NCBI GenBank assembly: GCA_020444075.1
Contig: JAHLLR010000011.1
Location: forward strand, 1 to 64,000
DNA length: 64,000 bases
From: Deltaproteobacteria bacterium
GTDB taxonomy: Bacteria > Desulfobacterota > Desulfobacteria > Desulfobacterales > Desulfosarcinaceae
Reading direction: 5' to 3'
A program made the position numbers and the translations under genes. Below are positions 15,718 to 24,722 of the stretch, one piece after another. The number at the start of each line of letters is the position of its first letter. The first letter of the stretch is position 1. Under the pieces are notes generated by a model. That model was not told the DNA's origin, searched no databases, and saw nothing but the letters and a program-made list of their open reading frames with translations.

Positions 15718-18009
15718 TTATAGCTTATTTACTTTTGCGGCCGCCACCACCGCCTGGCCCAGTGAAAGGCCGCCGTCGTTGGCCGGCACCAGCCGATGGG
15801 TGAGCAGGTCGAAGCCGCTTTTTTCCAAAGCGGTGGTCAACCCGGTCAGCAACCGGTGGTTTTGGAACACACCGCCGCTCAGCGCCACCCGGTCGATGCC
15901 GGTGGCGGTGCGCAGATGGCGGCACAACTGGTCGAACAGAATGATCAGCGTGCGGTGAAAACGGGCGCTGATGGTTGCCGGCGAGAGCCCCGCGTTCACA
16001 TCCCGAACCACCCCACGAATGATGGGGGCATTCTGAATGAGAATCGGATCGTCGCCGTGGTCTTCCCATGAAAAATCATAATGGCCGGATTCGGCGTCGT
16101 CGGCGATCATCTCCAGTTCCATGGCGGCCTGACCTTCGAAGGCCACCTTGCCGCGCAGTCCGATGATCGCGGCCACGGCATCGAATAGCCGGCCCAGGCT
16201 GGAGGTCAGCGGGCTGTTGATCTGTTTATCCATCATCGCCAGGATGACATGGATCTGTTGCCGGTCGACCGGACGGAACAGGGGCAGCGCACGAAACCCC
16301 GGATCTTCACCGAATGCCGCCCTCAGATGGCTGAGGGCCATGCGCCATGGTTCCCTGATGGCGGCGGCACTGCCGGGCATGGGCACCGTCGCCAGATGGG
16401 CTGCCCGGGTAAAGGTGTGGTACCGGGCCACCAGCACCTCGCCTCCCCAGATGGTGCCGTCCGTCCCCAGCCCCGTACCGTCGAAGGAGAGCCCGATCAC
16501 CGGTCCGTCGGCCTTGTTTTCAGCCATACAGGCGGCAATGTGGGCGTGGTGATGCTGGACCTCGATGCAGGGGATGCTGCCGCCCCGTTCCTTTGCATAG
16601 CGGGTACTCAGGTAGTCCGGATGAAGGTCGCAGGCCACGATCTGCGGATCAATGTCCAGAATGCGTTTGAGATGGTCCACCGTAAGGCGGAAAAATTCGT
16701 CGGTGGCCCGGTTTTCCAGGTCGCCGATATGCTGACTGACAAAGGCCTGGTTGCCCCGGGTGAGACAGACGGTGTTCTTCAGTTCGGCCCCGCAGGCCAG
16801 CACCGGCGGGAGGTTCTCCTTTAAAAAAACGGGGACGGGCACATAACCCCGCGAGCGCCGGATGGATCGCATGTGGCCGGCGCTGTAGCGGACGATGGAG
16901 TCGTCGCTGCGCAGGTAAATTTCCCGGTCGTGAACCAGAAAATCATCGGCGATCTGCCCCAGTCGGTGGAATGCCTCGGCGTTGTCGATGGCAATGGGCT
17001 CTTCGCTTAAATTGGCGCTGGTCATCACCAGAGCAACGAATCCGGCATCAAGCAGCAGGTGATGCAGGGGCGTGTAGGGCAGCATGATGCCAAAATAGCG
17101 GTTGCGAGGGGAAACCGACCCGGCGATCGGCGTATTCTCCCGCCTTTCCAGCAAAACGATGGGACGCTGGATGGCGGTCAGCAGTCGTTCTTCCGCTATC
17201 CCCACACGGGCAATCGCCCGGATGCGATCCAGACTGCTGCACATGAGGGCCAACGGCTTTTCCTCGCGATGCTTGCGCTGCCGGAGACGCGCTACGGCGC
17301 CTGCATGGGTCGCATCTACGGCCAGGTGAAAACCACCCAGTCCCTTGACGGCCACGATGCGCCCCTGCTTGAGCCGGTTGGCCGCCTCAGCGATGGGGTC
17401 AGCGGTGTCAACGGTCTTTCCGCTGACATCGCACAGGGTCACCCGGGGACCGCAGGCCGGGCAGGCGTTGGGCTGGGCATGAAAGCGCCGGTTGTCGGGG
17501 TCGTCATATTCGGCCTGGCACTGCCCGCACATGGTAAAGTGGCGCATGCTGGTCTTGGGCCGGTCGTAAGGAACATCGTCAATGATGGTGTAGCGGGGGC
17601 CGCAGTTGGTACAGTTGATGAACGCATAGCCGAAGCGTCGGTCCAACGGGTCGCGCATCTCCGCCAGGCAGTCGTCGCAGACCATCACATCCGGGGAAAT
17701 GAGGGTGGCGCGGCTGGCGCTGCTCCGGCTTTGGACGATGGAAAACGCCGTATAGCCTTTGACCGCTTCGGGTATTTCCGCGACCTCCACGATGTGGGCC
17801 AGGGGCGGTTTCCGGGCGGGGAGGTCGTCGATGAACTGCCGAAGATCGTTTTCCGGTCCCTCTATGGTCAGAGAGACACCGGTGGCGGTATTGGCCACTT
17901 CACCCTTCAAACCATGCCGGATGGCCAGCTGGTAGATGAATGGGCGAAAGCCCACCCCTTGAACGATGCCGTTGATCTCCAGGCGTTTTGCGGTAAGTGC
18001 ATCTGTCAT
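15718..18009 (-). CDS. hypF: Carbamoyltransferase HypF
   Basis: 763 residues, full length. HypF activates carbamoyl phosphate with ATP and passes the carbamoyl group to HypE. The domains in order are an acylphosphatase-like domain (about 10-95, with GVGFRPFIYQLA), two zinc-finger regions (about 110-190; CDDC...CTNCGPR and CGQC...CPACGP), a YrdC-like domain (about 200-380, with GRIVAVKGLGGFHLAVDA), and a Kae1/TobZ-like C-terminal domain with VQHHHAHIAACMAE and LSFDGTGLGTDGTIWGGE. The end carries VALSGGVFQNHRLL and NDGGLSLGQAVVA. It is followed by hypD after 13 bp and preceded by hypC after 15 bp. Confidence 0.97.
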   Translation of the reverse strand: MTDALTAKRLEINGIVQGVGFRPFIYQLAIRHGLKGEVANTATGVSLTIEGPENDLRQFIDDLPARKPPLAHIVEVAEIPEAVKGYTAFSIVQSRSSASRATLISPDVMVCDDCLAEMRDPLDRRFGYAFINCTNCGPRYTIIDDVPYDRPKTSMRHFTMCGQCQAEYDDPDNRRFHAQPNACPACGPRVTLCDVSGKTVDTADPIAEAANRLKQGRIVAVKGLGGFHLAVDATHAGAVARLRQRKHREEKPLALMCSSLDRIRAIARVGIAEERLLTAIQRPIVLLERRENTPIAGSVSPRNRYFGIMLPYTPLHHLLLDAGFVALVMTSANLSEEPIAIDNAEAFHRLGQIADDFLVHDREIYLRSDDSIVRYSAGHMRSIRRSRGYVPVPVFLKENLPPVLACGAELKNTVCLTRGNQAFVSQHIGDLENRATDEFFRLTVDHLKRILDIDPQIVACDLHPDYLSTRYAKERGGSIPCIEVQHHHAHIAACMAENKADGPVIGLSFDGTGLGTDGTIWGGEVLVARYHTFTRAAHLATVPMPGSAAAIREPWRMALSHLRAAFGEDPGFRALPLFRPVDRQQIHVILAMMDKQINSPLTSSLGRLFDAVAAIIGLRGKVAFEGQAAMELEMIADDAESGHYDFSWEDHGDDPILIQNAPIIRGVVRDVNAGLSPATISARFHRTLIILFDQLCRHLRTATGIDRVALSGGVFQNHRLLTGLTTALEKSGFDLLTHRLVPANDGGLSLGQAVVAAAKVNKL

Positions 18010-18024
18010 GGCCCGTGTTCGACG

Positions 18025-18267
18025 CTATCCTTTGCCGGCCTCCAGATCATCGACAAAGGCGGCGGCCTCCCTGAGGAGCCGGATGGTTTCCTTGGCCGAG
18101 TCTTCGTCCAGCTTTTTGATGGCAAAGCCGGCATGCACGATGACGTAGTCTCCCACAGCCGAATCCTCCAGCAGCATGAGGCTGGCTGATCGTTTGACCC
18201 CGTCCACGTCGATAGTGGCCATTTCGTTTTCGATATGGATTATTTTAGATGGGATTGCTAAGCACAT
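18025..18267 (-). CDS. hypC: Hydrogenase maturation chaperone HypC
   Basis: 80 residues from the ATG at 18267 (MCLAIPSKIIHIENEMATID). The essential Cys2 sits directly after the initiator Met, which fixes the start although the frame is open 24 codons further upstream. HypC binds HypD and the large-subunit precursor during iron-centre transfer. The start lies inside the end of the protease gene (overlap of 23 nt in another frame), so the two are tightly coupled. The family core GDYVIVHAGFAI is present. Confidence 0.96.
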   Translation of the reverse strand: MCLAIPSKIIHIENEMATIDVDGVKRSASLMLLEDSAVGDYVIVHAGFAIKKLDEDSAKETIRLLREAAAFVDDLEAGKG

Positions 18268-18763
18268 GGTCGTCTGTTCCTTTATCACAGTAAGTGATGC
18301 CCAATCGATCAAGCTCACTGAACACCATCCGGATGACATCTTCCATCCTGTTTTTGGTGGTTTCGGTCAGTTCCGTGCTCAGGGTGAGGATATCTTCGGG
18401 TTCCACGCCGAGAATGACCGCTTCGGGCACCTTTTCCATAGCCTGGCACAGCGTCAGGGCCTCGAGGAAATCGATCTGATGCAGTGAGTTTTTGGCCCGA
18501 ATCCGCTCGGGAATGGCATCTCCTGCAAGGCGATAGAGATCGCCGGGCACCCCCTTGTTGCGAATCACGTCGACCACGATCAGCTGGTCTGCTTCGGACA
18601 TGACCCCCAGCAGGCTTACCCCGAGGACACCGCCGTCGACGATGGAAACGTTTTCGGGAAATGAATACCGGCGCTCCAGTTCCTCCACGACCCTGACGCC
18701 GAAGCCTTCATCGGAGAACAAAAGATTTCCTACACCCAGGATCATTACATGGTCGATGGTCAT
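18245..18763 (-). CDS. Hydrogenase large-subunit maturation endopeptidase (HyaD/HupD family)
   Basis: 172 residues. These nickel-dependent proteases cut the C-terminal extension from the large subunit once the NiFe site is loaded. Conserved features are GVGNLLFSDEGFGVRVVEEL at residues about 10-29 (with the metal-binding Glu), DGGVLGVSLLG at about 42-53, an Asp in IVVDVI, and GVEPEDIL near 118. The matching substrate is the large subunit at 22076-23725, whose L2 motif ends CGVH followed by 15 residues. It is the first gene of the maturation operon, upstream of hypC. Confidence 0.94.
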   Translation of the reverse strand: MTIDHVMILGVGNLLFSDEGFGVRVVEELERRYSFPENVSIVDGGVLGVSLLGVMSEADQLIVVDVIRNKGVPGDLYRLAGDAIPERIRAKNSLHQIDFLEALTLCQAMEKVPEAVILGVEPEDILTLSTELTETTKNRMEDVIRMVFSELDRLGITYCDKGTDDHVLSNPI

Positions 18764-18954
18764 TGCTTCCGTTCTTTCCGTTTTTTCAATGCCGGGTCTT
18801 CATTTACCACAGGCAGTACACAGATGAATCAAATGATCGGTCGTCGGGAATACAGCGAAAGGATGTGGTAGCACGCTTTGGAAAACGGTTCAAGCCATGA
18901 TCGACCGGTGCGGCAATCAACGGATTCAGTTGAAGTCCCTTTTTCTTTCCCGGA

Positions 18955-19458
18955 TCAGCGCCGGCGATTCTTGGGCAGGATCAGATTCTCCTCGTCAAGG
19001 GTCACCACACTGATCCGCCCGGGGACCACGGTCACCGGTTCCTGCCAGGCCACCTTGTATCCGTCAATCAACGCTGGAAATTTCACCAGCACATAGTAGC
19101 TTCCACGGGGAACGTCAAAAAAGGCAAAATTACCCGTTGCCGAAGTCACGGTCTGGGCGATGAGGTAGCCGTCGTGCTGCTGCTTCTTTTGAAAGCGCTT
19201 GTAAAAATCAAGGTGGCAGTTGTTGATGCAGTCCACCTTTCGCTGATGGTTGGTTTCCCGGAGGCATTGTTTTGCCGAAACCGGATTTTTCTCGCTCACC
19301 AAAAACACCGACAGATACTCGCCATAGGCATGGTTGCCGGAATCGTCGCGGATGGACAAGGACCCCACGATCCAATCACCGGCGAGGGCCGGGCCACTTC
19401 CGGCGGAGCCGGCAAAGGCCAGCATCACACTCAAGATGACGATCAGGTGCTTAACCAT
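18955..19458 (-). CDS. Exported beta-sandwich protein, function unknown
   Basis: 167 residues with a signal peptide (MVKHLIVILSVMLAFAGSAG, cleavage probably near PALAG). The mature protein starts DWIVGSLSIRDDSGN. Its middle part has a TSATGNFAFFDVPRGSYYVL segment, typical of carboxypeptidase-regulatory-like or SpaA-type beta-sandwich domains. Three cysteines (CLRE, CINNC) lie in a charged stretch. It is separated from the downstream protease gene by about 190 bp and diverges from the AOR gene. No function can be given. Confidence 0.7.
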   Translation of the reverse strand: MVKHLIVILSVMLAFAGSAGSGPALAGDWIVGSLSIRDDSGNHAYGEYLSVFLVSEKNPVSAKQCLRETNHQRKVDCINNCHLDFYKRFQKKQQHDGYLIAQTVTSATGNFAFFDVPRGSYYVLVKFPALIDGYKVAWQEPVTVVPGRISVVTLDEENLILPKNRRR

Positions 19459-19580
19459 CCCGGACCTCCTTCATTTTTCAAGCGTTCTATATTGAAATTA
19501 TACTCATAACGTGAAATAGTAAAGTGGTTCTTTGCTGCATTCCGAAAAATCATCCATTGCGATCCTCATATGGGGGCCCG

Positions 19581-21539
19581 ATGAACCGTTCTTACATGGG
19601 AAAGGTACTATGGGTTGACCTGACCACCGGCCGCATCGCCACCGAAGCCGTCCCCGACGAGCTGTACCATCGTTTTTTATCCGGCACCGGTCTGGCCGCA
19701 TGGCTGCTGTATCGGCGCATCCCGGCCGGGGCGGATCCCCTGGGGCCGGACAACATTCTGGGATTCGTGTCCGGCATATTGACCTCCAGCGGCTCCCTGT
19801 TCACCGGCCGGTGGATGGTGGTAGGGAAAAGCCCGCTCACCGGCACCTGGGGCGATGCCAACTGTGGGGGCAACCTGGCTCCCGCCATCAAGGCGTGCGG
19901 AGTCGACGGCATTTTTTTTACCGGCCGTAGCAACCATCCGGTCTACCTGTATGCCGATACCAAAGGTGCCGAGTTGCGCGATGCGCTCCACCTGTGGGGT
20001 CGGGATGCAGTTGAAACGGAACGGCTGCTGGTGGACGAACACGGCAGCAAACAGCGGGTCCGGGTCGCCTGCATCGGCATGGCCGGTGAACGCCGTTCGC
20101 TGATCTCCGGCATCGTCAACCACGGTGGCCGTCTGGCAGCCCGCAGCGGGCTGGGCGCAGTCATGGGAGCTAAAAAACTCAAGGCCGTGGTGCTTTGCGG
20201 GTCCCGCCGGGTCCACGCAGCCGAGCCCAAAGCCATGAAAGCGCTGAGCCTGGCATGCAACGACCATGTGGCCTTTCAACCGCCATTCTTAAACGGCACC
20301 ATGACCGCCTATTTAGGCGCGCTCATGCGCATGCTGCCCGCCCAGATGGAACTCGACGGCCTGCTATACAAGATCATGCTGAGAAAATGGGGAACCGTCA
20401 ACCAGAACCAGATGGCCATCGAAATGGGCGATGCGCCGGTGATGAACTGGAAAGGCTCCAACCGGGATTTCGGACTGGACAAATCCAAGCTTATCGATCC
20501 TGACGAATTCACCCGCCCGGTGGTGGCCAAATACTTCTGCTACTCCTGCCCATTGGGCTGCGGCGGCATCAGCCTGGCGCCGGACGGCAGGACCGAGGTA
20601 CATCGGCCCGAATACGAATCCACGATTGCGCTTGGGGGCCTGTGCCTCAACGAAGATGCCGACAGCATCTACTACCTCAACGAAATGCTTAACCGTGCCG
20701 GCATGGACACCATCTCAGTCGGCGGCACCGTGGCTTTCGCCATCGAATGCTTTGAAAAGGGGCTATTGACGATCGAGGACACCGGCGGCCTGAAGTTGAC
20801 CTGGGGAAACACCGAAGCCATCGTCAGCCTGGTGGAAAAGATGGTCAAACGGGAAGGCATCGGCGACCTATTGGCCGACGGGGCCCGGCGGGCGGCTCAA
20901 AAAATCGGCCGGGGTGCCGAAGCGATGGCCATCCAAGCGGGAGGGCAGGAACTGGGCATGCACGACGGCCGCTATGATCCCGGCTTTGCCCTGCACAATG
21001 TAGTCGAACCCACCCCCGGCCGACACACCATCGGTGCATATATGTACTACGAAATGTTCCAGCTCTGGCGGGTAATTTCGGACCTTCCCGATCCCTCCCT
21101 GTTTTACTCCAAGCGCAGCAAATACCGGGCAAACCGGGAAAAAGGGGCCATGGGGGCAGCCTGCAGCCAGTATATGAATGTGGTCAACGGTGCCGGCGGC
21201 TGCCTCTTCGGCGCCTTCATGGGGGCCCACCGGATTCCGGTCTTTGACTGGCTCAATGCCGCCACCGGCTGGGGAAACTCGCCGGAAGCCTACCTGATGA
21301 TCGGCCGTCGGATTCAGACCGTCAAGCAGCTGTTCAATATCAAGCAGGGCATCAACCCCAAAGACATCCGTATCAGCAAACGGGTATTGGGTGACCCTCC
21401 CCAGCGGGAAGGGGCCAATTCAGGAGTGACGGTCCCTTTGGAAAAACTGCGCAGATACTACTGGGCCGCCATGGGCTTCGACCCGGAGACGGGGGTACCG
21501 ACGCCCGAATGTTTAGCCCTCCTGGAATTGAAAATATGA
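19581..21539 (+). CDS. Aldehyde:ferredoxin oxidoreductase family protein (tungsten/molybdopterin)
   Basis: About 652 residues from the ATG at 19581 (MNRSYMGKVLWVDLTTGRI), where AOR family proteins start; the frame opens 19 codons earlier. AORs oxidise aldehydes to acids, or run in reverse, with a bis-pterin tungsten cofactor and one [4Fe-4S] cluster. Three cluster ligands are in CYSCPLGC (about residues 319-326); the fourth is probably the Cys in NGAGGCLFG near residue 540. The N-terminal cofactor domain (GTGLAAWLLYRRIP and SGSLFTGRWMVVGKSPLTG) and the GARRAAQKIGRGAEAMAIQ region fit the family. It is followed 51 bp later by a four-cluster ferredoxin, the likely electron partner. The substrate is not predictable; related subunits include BamB-type reductases. 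Confidence 0.92.
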   Translation: MNRSYMGKVLWVDLTTGRIATEAVPDELYHRFLSGTGLAAWLLYRRIPAGADPLGPDNILGFVSGILTSSGSLFTGRWMVVGKSPLTGTWGDANCGGNLAPAIKACGVDGIFFTGRSNHPVYLYADTKGAELRDALHLWGRDAVETERLLVDEHGSKQRVRVACIGMAGERRSLISGIVNHGGRLAARSGLGAVMGAKKLKAVVLCGSRRVHAAEPKAMKALSLACNDHVAFQPPFLNGTMTAYLGALMRMLPAQMELDGLLYKIMLRKWGTVNQNQMAIEMGDAPVMNWKGSNRDFGLDKSKLIDPDEFTRPVVAKYFCYSCPLGCGGISLAPDGRTEVHRPEYESTIALGGLCLNEDADSIYYLNEMLNRAGMDTISVGGTVAFAIECFEKGLLTIEDTGGLKLTWGNTEAIVSLVEKMVKREGIGDLLADGARRAAQKIGRGAEAMAIQAGGQELGMHDGRYDPGFALHNVVEPTPGRHTIGAYMYYEMFQLWRVISDLPDPSLFYSKRSKYRANREKGAMGAACSQYMNVVNGAGGCLFGAFMGAHRIPVFDWLNAATGWGNSPEAYLMIGRRIQTVKQLFNIKQGINPKDIRISKRVLGDPPQREGANSGVTVPLEKLRRYYWAAMGFDPETGVPTPECLALLELKI

Positions 21540-21590
21540 CTCATCCGCACGTTCGTATAGTCGTGGTCAATACGCCGAGGACAATACCCG

Positions 21591-22016
21591 ATGACTTATA
21601 CCATTACCCATGAATGCGTCGGATGCAGCGTTTGCATGCGTGTCTGCCCGGTGGATGCCATCACCGGCAAACCCAAGGAGCGCCATCGCATCGTACCGGA
21701 AATCTGCATTGACTGTGGGGCCTGCGGACGGATTTGTCCCTACATCAGTATAAAAAACCCGGAGGGTCGGGTGTGCGAACGCATCCGCATCCGCTCCCGC
21801 TGGCCCAAGCCGGTGTTCGACTATCAGCGCTGTATGGGGTGCACCATCTGCGTGGAGGCCTGCCCCACGGCTTGCATTGATTTGAAAGCGGACCGGGGCA
21901 CCCGGGAAACCATTCGCTATCCGGTTCTGAAAAACGGGCGCAATTGTATCGGATGCGCCTTCTGCATGCTGGAATGCCCGGTGGATGCGGTGGAGATGGA
22001 TCAACCGACGGGGTAA
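21591..22016 (+). CDS. Polyferredoxin with four [4Fe-4S] motifs, AOR partner
   Basis: 141 residues with four CxxCxxCxxxCP motifs: CVGCSVCMRVCP near residue 8, CIDCGACGRICP near 40, CMGCTICVEACP near 83, and CIGCAFCMLECP near 119. It could carry electrons between the AOR and a soluble ferredoxin pool or another complex. There is no signal peptide, so it is cytoplasmic. The short spacing to the AOR gene indicates a two-gene operon, which ends at the hairpin before the convergent hydrogenase genes. Confidence 0.92.
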   Translation: MTYTITHECVGCSVCMRVCPVDAITGKPKERHRIVPEICIDCGACGRICPYISIKNPEGRVCERIRIRSRWPKPVFDYQRCMGCTICVEACPTACIDLKADRGTRETIRYPVLKNGRNCIGCAFCMLECPVDAVEMDQPTG

Positions 22017-22030
22017 CGAAGATTGCGAAT

Positions 22031-22064
22031 CCCCTTCCCGGGTCCGAAAGACCCGGGAAGGGGG
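22031..22064. terminator. Hairpin between convergent ferredoxin and hydrogenase genes
   Basis: A near-perfect 14-bp stem (CCCCTTCCCGGGTC / GACCCGGGAAGGGG) with a small loop, between two converging stops. There is no strong T-run, so termination on either strand may be partial, or the structure may protect both mRNA ends. Confidence 0.65.
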
Positions 22065-22075
22065 AAGATAAAAAA

Positions 22076-23725
22076 TTAAATCACCTTGAATTTATAGACC
22101 TGGTTGGAGTCCGGATCGATCACATGGACGCCGCAGGCCACGCACGGGTCGAAGGAGTGGACGGTGCGCAAAACCTCCAGGGGCTGCTTGGCATCGGCCA
22201 CCGGAGTGCCGATAAGCGCCTCTTCCACCGGACCCAGTTTGCCCTTGTCGTCGCGGGGACCGAAGTTCCAGGTTGACGGCACCACATACTGGTAGTTTTT
22301 GATCTTGCCGCCTTCGATGTTGATCCAGTGCCCCAACGATCCGCGGGGTACATCGTTAAGCCCCAGGCCCATGCCTTCATCGGGCATTTCCCAGGAGGTA
22401 TAGGTCTTAGTGTCGCCGCTCTTAATATTCTCCAACAGCTCCATGATCCAGCCGGGCATGGCCTGGCCGATGGCGATGGTTTCCAAGCCTCTGGCAGCGG
22501 TCCGGCCGAGGGTGGAGAACAGGGCGGCGGCGGGGATGCCGAGTTTCTGGAGCGTGGCGTCCACCAACGGTTTGATTTCCTTGTGACCTTTGCCGTAGGC
22601 CACCAGCACACGGGCCAGCGGTCCCACTTCGCAGGGCTCGCCTTCGTACCGGGGAGCTTTGAACCAGGAGTACTTGCCGCCGTCGGGACGGTACTTGGGA
22701 TCTTCCTTGAGGGGTTTGGTCTCTCCCTTGTACGGATGCAGATCGGGGCCGTCTTCATACCAGGCACGGGTCACATTCTCCGCCACCTTCTCCTGAATGG
22801 CCAGGGGAATATTGGCCAGGTCCCGTTTGTTGATCAAGCCGCGCGGCATGAACAGGCTCTCCGGTTCGTTTTCGCCCTGGGGAAATTCGCCCCAGGCCAG
22901 GAAATTGGTGGTGCCGCCGATAGCACCCCAGTCTTTGTAGAAGGAGGCAACCGCCACCAGGTCAGGGATGTAGACGTTTTCGATAAATTCCTGGGTCTCC
23001 TTTTGCAGGTAGAGGAACTCGGCGATGCGGTCAGGCTTCAGGTCGGCTACGCTGGTGATGCCGCCCACCACCAGGAACTGCGGGTGGGGGTTCTTGCCCC
23101 CGAAGACGGCGTGCATGCGGGCTGCGCGAGCCTGAAGGCGCAGGGCTTCAATGTAATGGGCACAGGCCATCAGGTTAGCTTCCGGCGGCAGCTTGTAGGC
23201 CGGATGGCCCCAGTAAGCATTGGAAAAGGGGCCCAGTTGGCCGCTGTCCACGAAGGTCTGGATGCGCTGCTGGACCTGCTTGTAGTATGCCGAGCCGCCC
23301 ACTTTGGCGTTGCTGACGTTGTCCGCCAGATCGGCGGTCTTCTTGGGATCGGCTTTCAGGGCGCTGACGATGTCCACCCAGTCCAGCGCATGCAGATGAT
23401 AAAAGTGGACCAGATGGTCATGCTGGAACTGTGCGGCATGCATCATGTTCCGGATCAGTCTGGCGTTTTTGGGAATTTTGACTCCAACTGCGGCTTCGAC
23501 TGCCCTCACCGAGGACAGAGCATGGGTGTACGTTCAGACGCCACAGGATCGGGCGACGAAATGATGCGCATCACGCGGGTCGCGCCCCTGAAGAATCAGC
23601 TCGATGCCGCGGAACATCTGGCCCGAGCTCCACGCATTGACGACTTTGCCCCCGGCCACTTCCACTTCGATGCGAAGATGGCCCTCGATTCTGGTGATTG
23701 GATCCACTACCACTCGTTTACCCAT
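22076..23725 (-). CDS. [NiFe] hydrogenase large subunit with in-frame UGA in the L1 motif (putative selenoprotein)
   Basis: Reading from the ATG at 23725 (GGGAGGT upstream), the frame gives 63 residues, a TGA at 23536-23534, then 485 more residues to the stop at 22076. The same frame and family continue across the TGA, for 549 residues in all. Before it stand [13 protein letters not shown] and ARSCGV; after it [15 protein letters not shown]. Family members read RxCGVCTYxHALxSVRAVE here, so the UGA replaces the second L1 cysteine (C61-x-x-U64). L2 is normal: DPCVACGVH with C528 and C531, followed by a 15-residue tail for the maturation protease. A SECIS-like hairpin follows the UGA at 23500-23518. 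This is the catalytic subunit of a periplasmic uptake-type hydrogenase with the small subunit upstream. The alternative is a nonsense mutation or sequencing error. Confidence 0.88.
23500..23518 (-). promoter_or_regulatory. Putative bacterial SECIS element
   Basis: In the mRNA, 15 nt after the UGA, CUGUCCUC pairs with GAGGGCAG (8 bp, one G-U) around a GGU triloop. The loop begins 24 nt after the UGA. Known bacterial SECIS hairpins lie directly downstream of UGA and present a GU-containing apical loop at about this distance (fdhF is the model). Confidence 0.6.
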
Positions 23726-23780
23726 ATTTACGACCTCCCTTTATTCGTCAAAGGATTGTTTCAAATTGGAATGGTTAAAC

Positions 23781-24722
23781 TTACATCTCTTCATAAAACG
23801 GAGTCATGGTGTCCCAGAAATTCGGCTGGCTGCAACCGATGCAGGGGTGGCCTGCTTCCACCGGCCAGCTGGTACCGTCGTTGAACTTGGCCGTGGGGCA
23901 GTTGTTGTAGGTCTCCGGACCGCGGCAGCCCATTTTGTAGAGGCAGTAGCCCAGAGCAGCCTCTTCACTGCCGAATTCCTCGACGAACTCCTCGTTCTCG
24001 AAATGGGAGCGTCTGGGGCATTTGTCATGGATGGTGCTGCCGAAGGCAAACATCGGCCGGCCCATATCATCCAGATCGGGCAGTTTGCCCAGCAACAGAT
24101 AGTTGACCACGGTTCCCACCAAATTGATCGGGTTGGGCGGGCATCCGGGAATATTGAGGGTTTTCATGCCGATGGCCTCACCCACGCCCTTGTAGCCGCC
24201 CGGGTTGGGGGCAGCAGCCTGAATGCCGCCGAAGGTCGCGCAGGTGCCGTAAGCGATGACAGCCGCCGCCTTGGGGCAAACATCCTTGGCAATTTCGAGG
24301 AATGAACGGCCGCCCACTTTGCCGTAGCCGCCGTTGTATTTGGTTCCCACACCGCCTTCAACGATGCAGATGAACTTTCCTTCGTATTTTTTGATCGCGT
24401 TGTGAAGCTGTTCTTCCGCCTGGTAACCAGCGGCGGCCATGATGGTCTCATGGTATTCCACCGAAAGCACCTCGAGGACCAATTCGTCAATGTAGGGGTA
24501 CTGCGAGCGCAACAGGGACTCGGAGCAGCCCGTGCATTCCGCAAAATGCAGCCAGACCACCGGTGGACGCTGAGCCGGTGCGGCAAACACCTCGGCCACC
24601 TTGGGAACAAAGGATGATGACAGTCCCATGGTTGCCGTCAGCGCCGTACAGTACTTCATGAAATCTCTTCGCGAGACGCCTTTTTCCTTCAACCGTTGAT
24701 AAAATGATCTTTCCTTTTCCAT
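23781..24722 (-). CDS. [NiFe] hydrogenase small subunit, Tat-exported
   Basis: 313 residues from the ATG at 24722, preceded by AGGAGG; the open frame extends 21 codons up. A twin-arginine signal ([20 protein letters not shown]) exports the folded heterodimer. The proximal cluster motif [11 protein letters not shown] and downstream GTCATFGG and PGCPPNP are present. The medial and distal cluster region holds [27 protein letters not shown] and [13 protein letters not shown]. The protein ends soon after, with no C-terminal membrane helix, so the enzyme is soluble in the periplasm, as in Desulfovibrio-type hydrogenases, and probably gives electrons to c-type cytochromes. The large subunit follows after 55 bp; no cytochrome b gene is present. 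Confidence 0.96.
   Translation of the reverse strand: MEKERSFYQRLKEKGVSRRDFMKYCTALTATMGLSSSFVPKVAEVFAAPAQRPPVVWLHFAECTGCSESLLRSQYPYIDELVLEVLSVEYHETIMAAAGYQAEEQLHNAIKKYEGKFICIVEGGVGTKYNGGYGKVGGRSFLEIAKDVCPKAAAVIAYGTCATFGGIQAAAPNPGGYKGVGEAIGMKTLNIPGCPPNPINLVGTVVNYLLLGKLPDLDDMGRPMFAFGSTIHDKCPRRSHFENEEFVEEFGSEEAALGYCLYKMGCRGPETYNNCPTAKFNDGTSWPVEAGHPCIGCSQPNFWDTMTPFYEEM

Noticed and set aside
14625..15803. A 392-codon open frame on the plus strand opposite hypD
   Set aside because: Antisense shadow of a GC-rich gene; its composition is Gly/His-rich with no domain, while hypD on the other strand is complete.
22076..22160. Classic [NiFeSe] hydrogenase with Sec in L2
   Set aside because: The L2 motif is DPCVACGVH with both cysteines encoded by TGC/TGT-type codons; no UGA there.
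22328..23884. A 518-codon plus-strand open frame opposite the hydrogenase large subunit
   Set aside because: Shadow of the conserved minus-strand gene. Its existence also shows that the TGA in the large subunit is not noise from a wrong strand choice.
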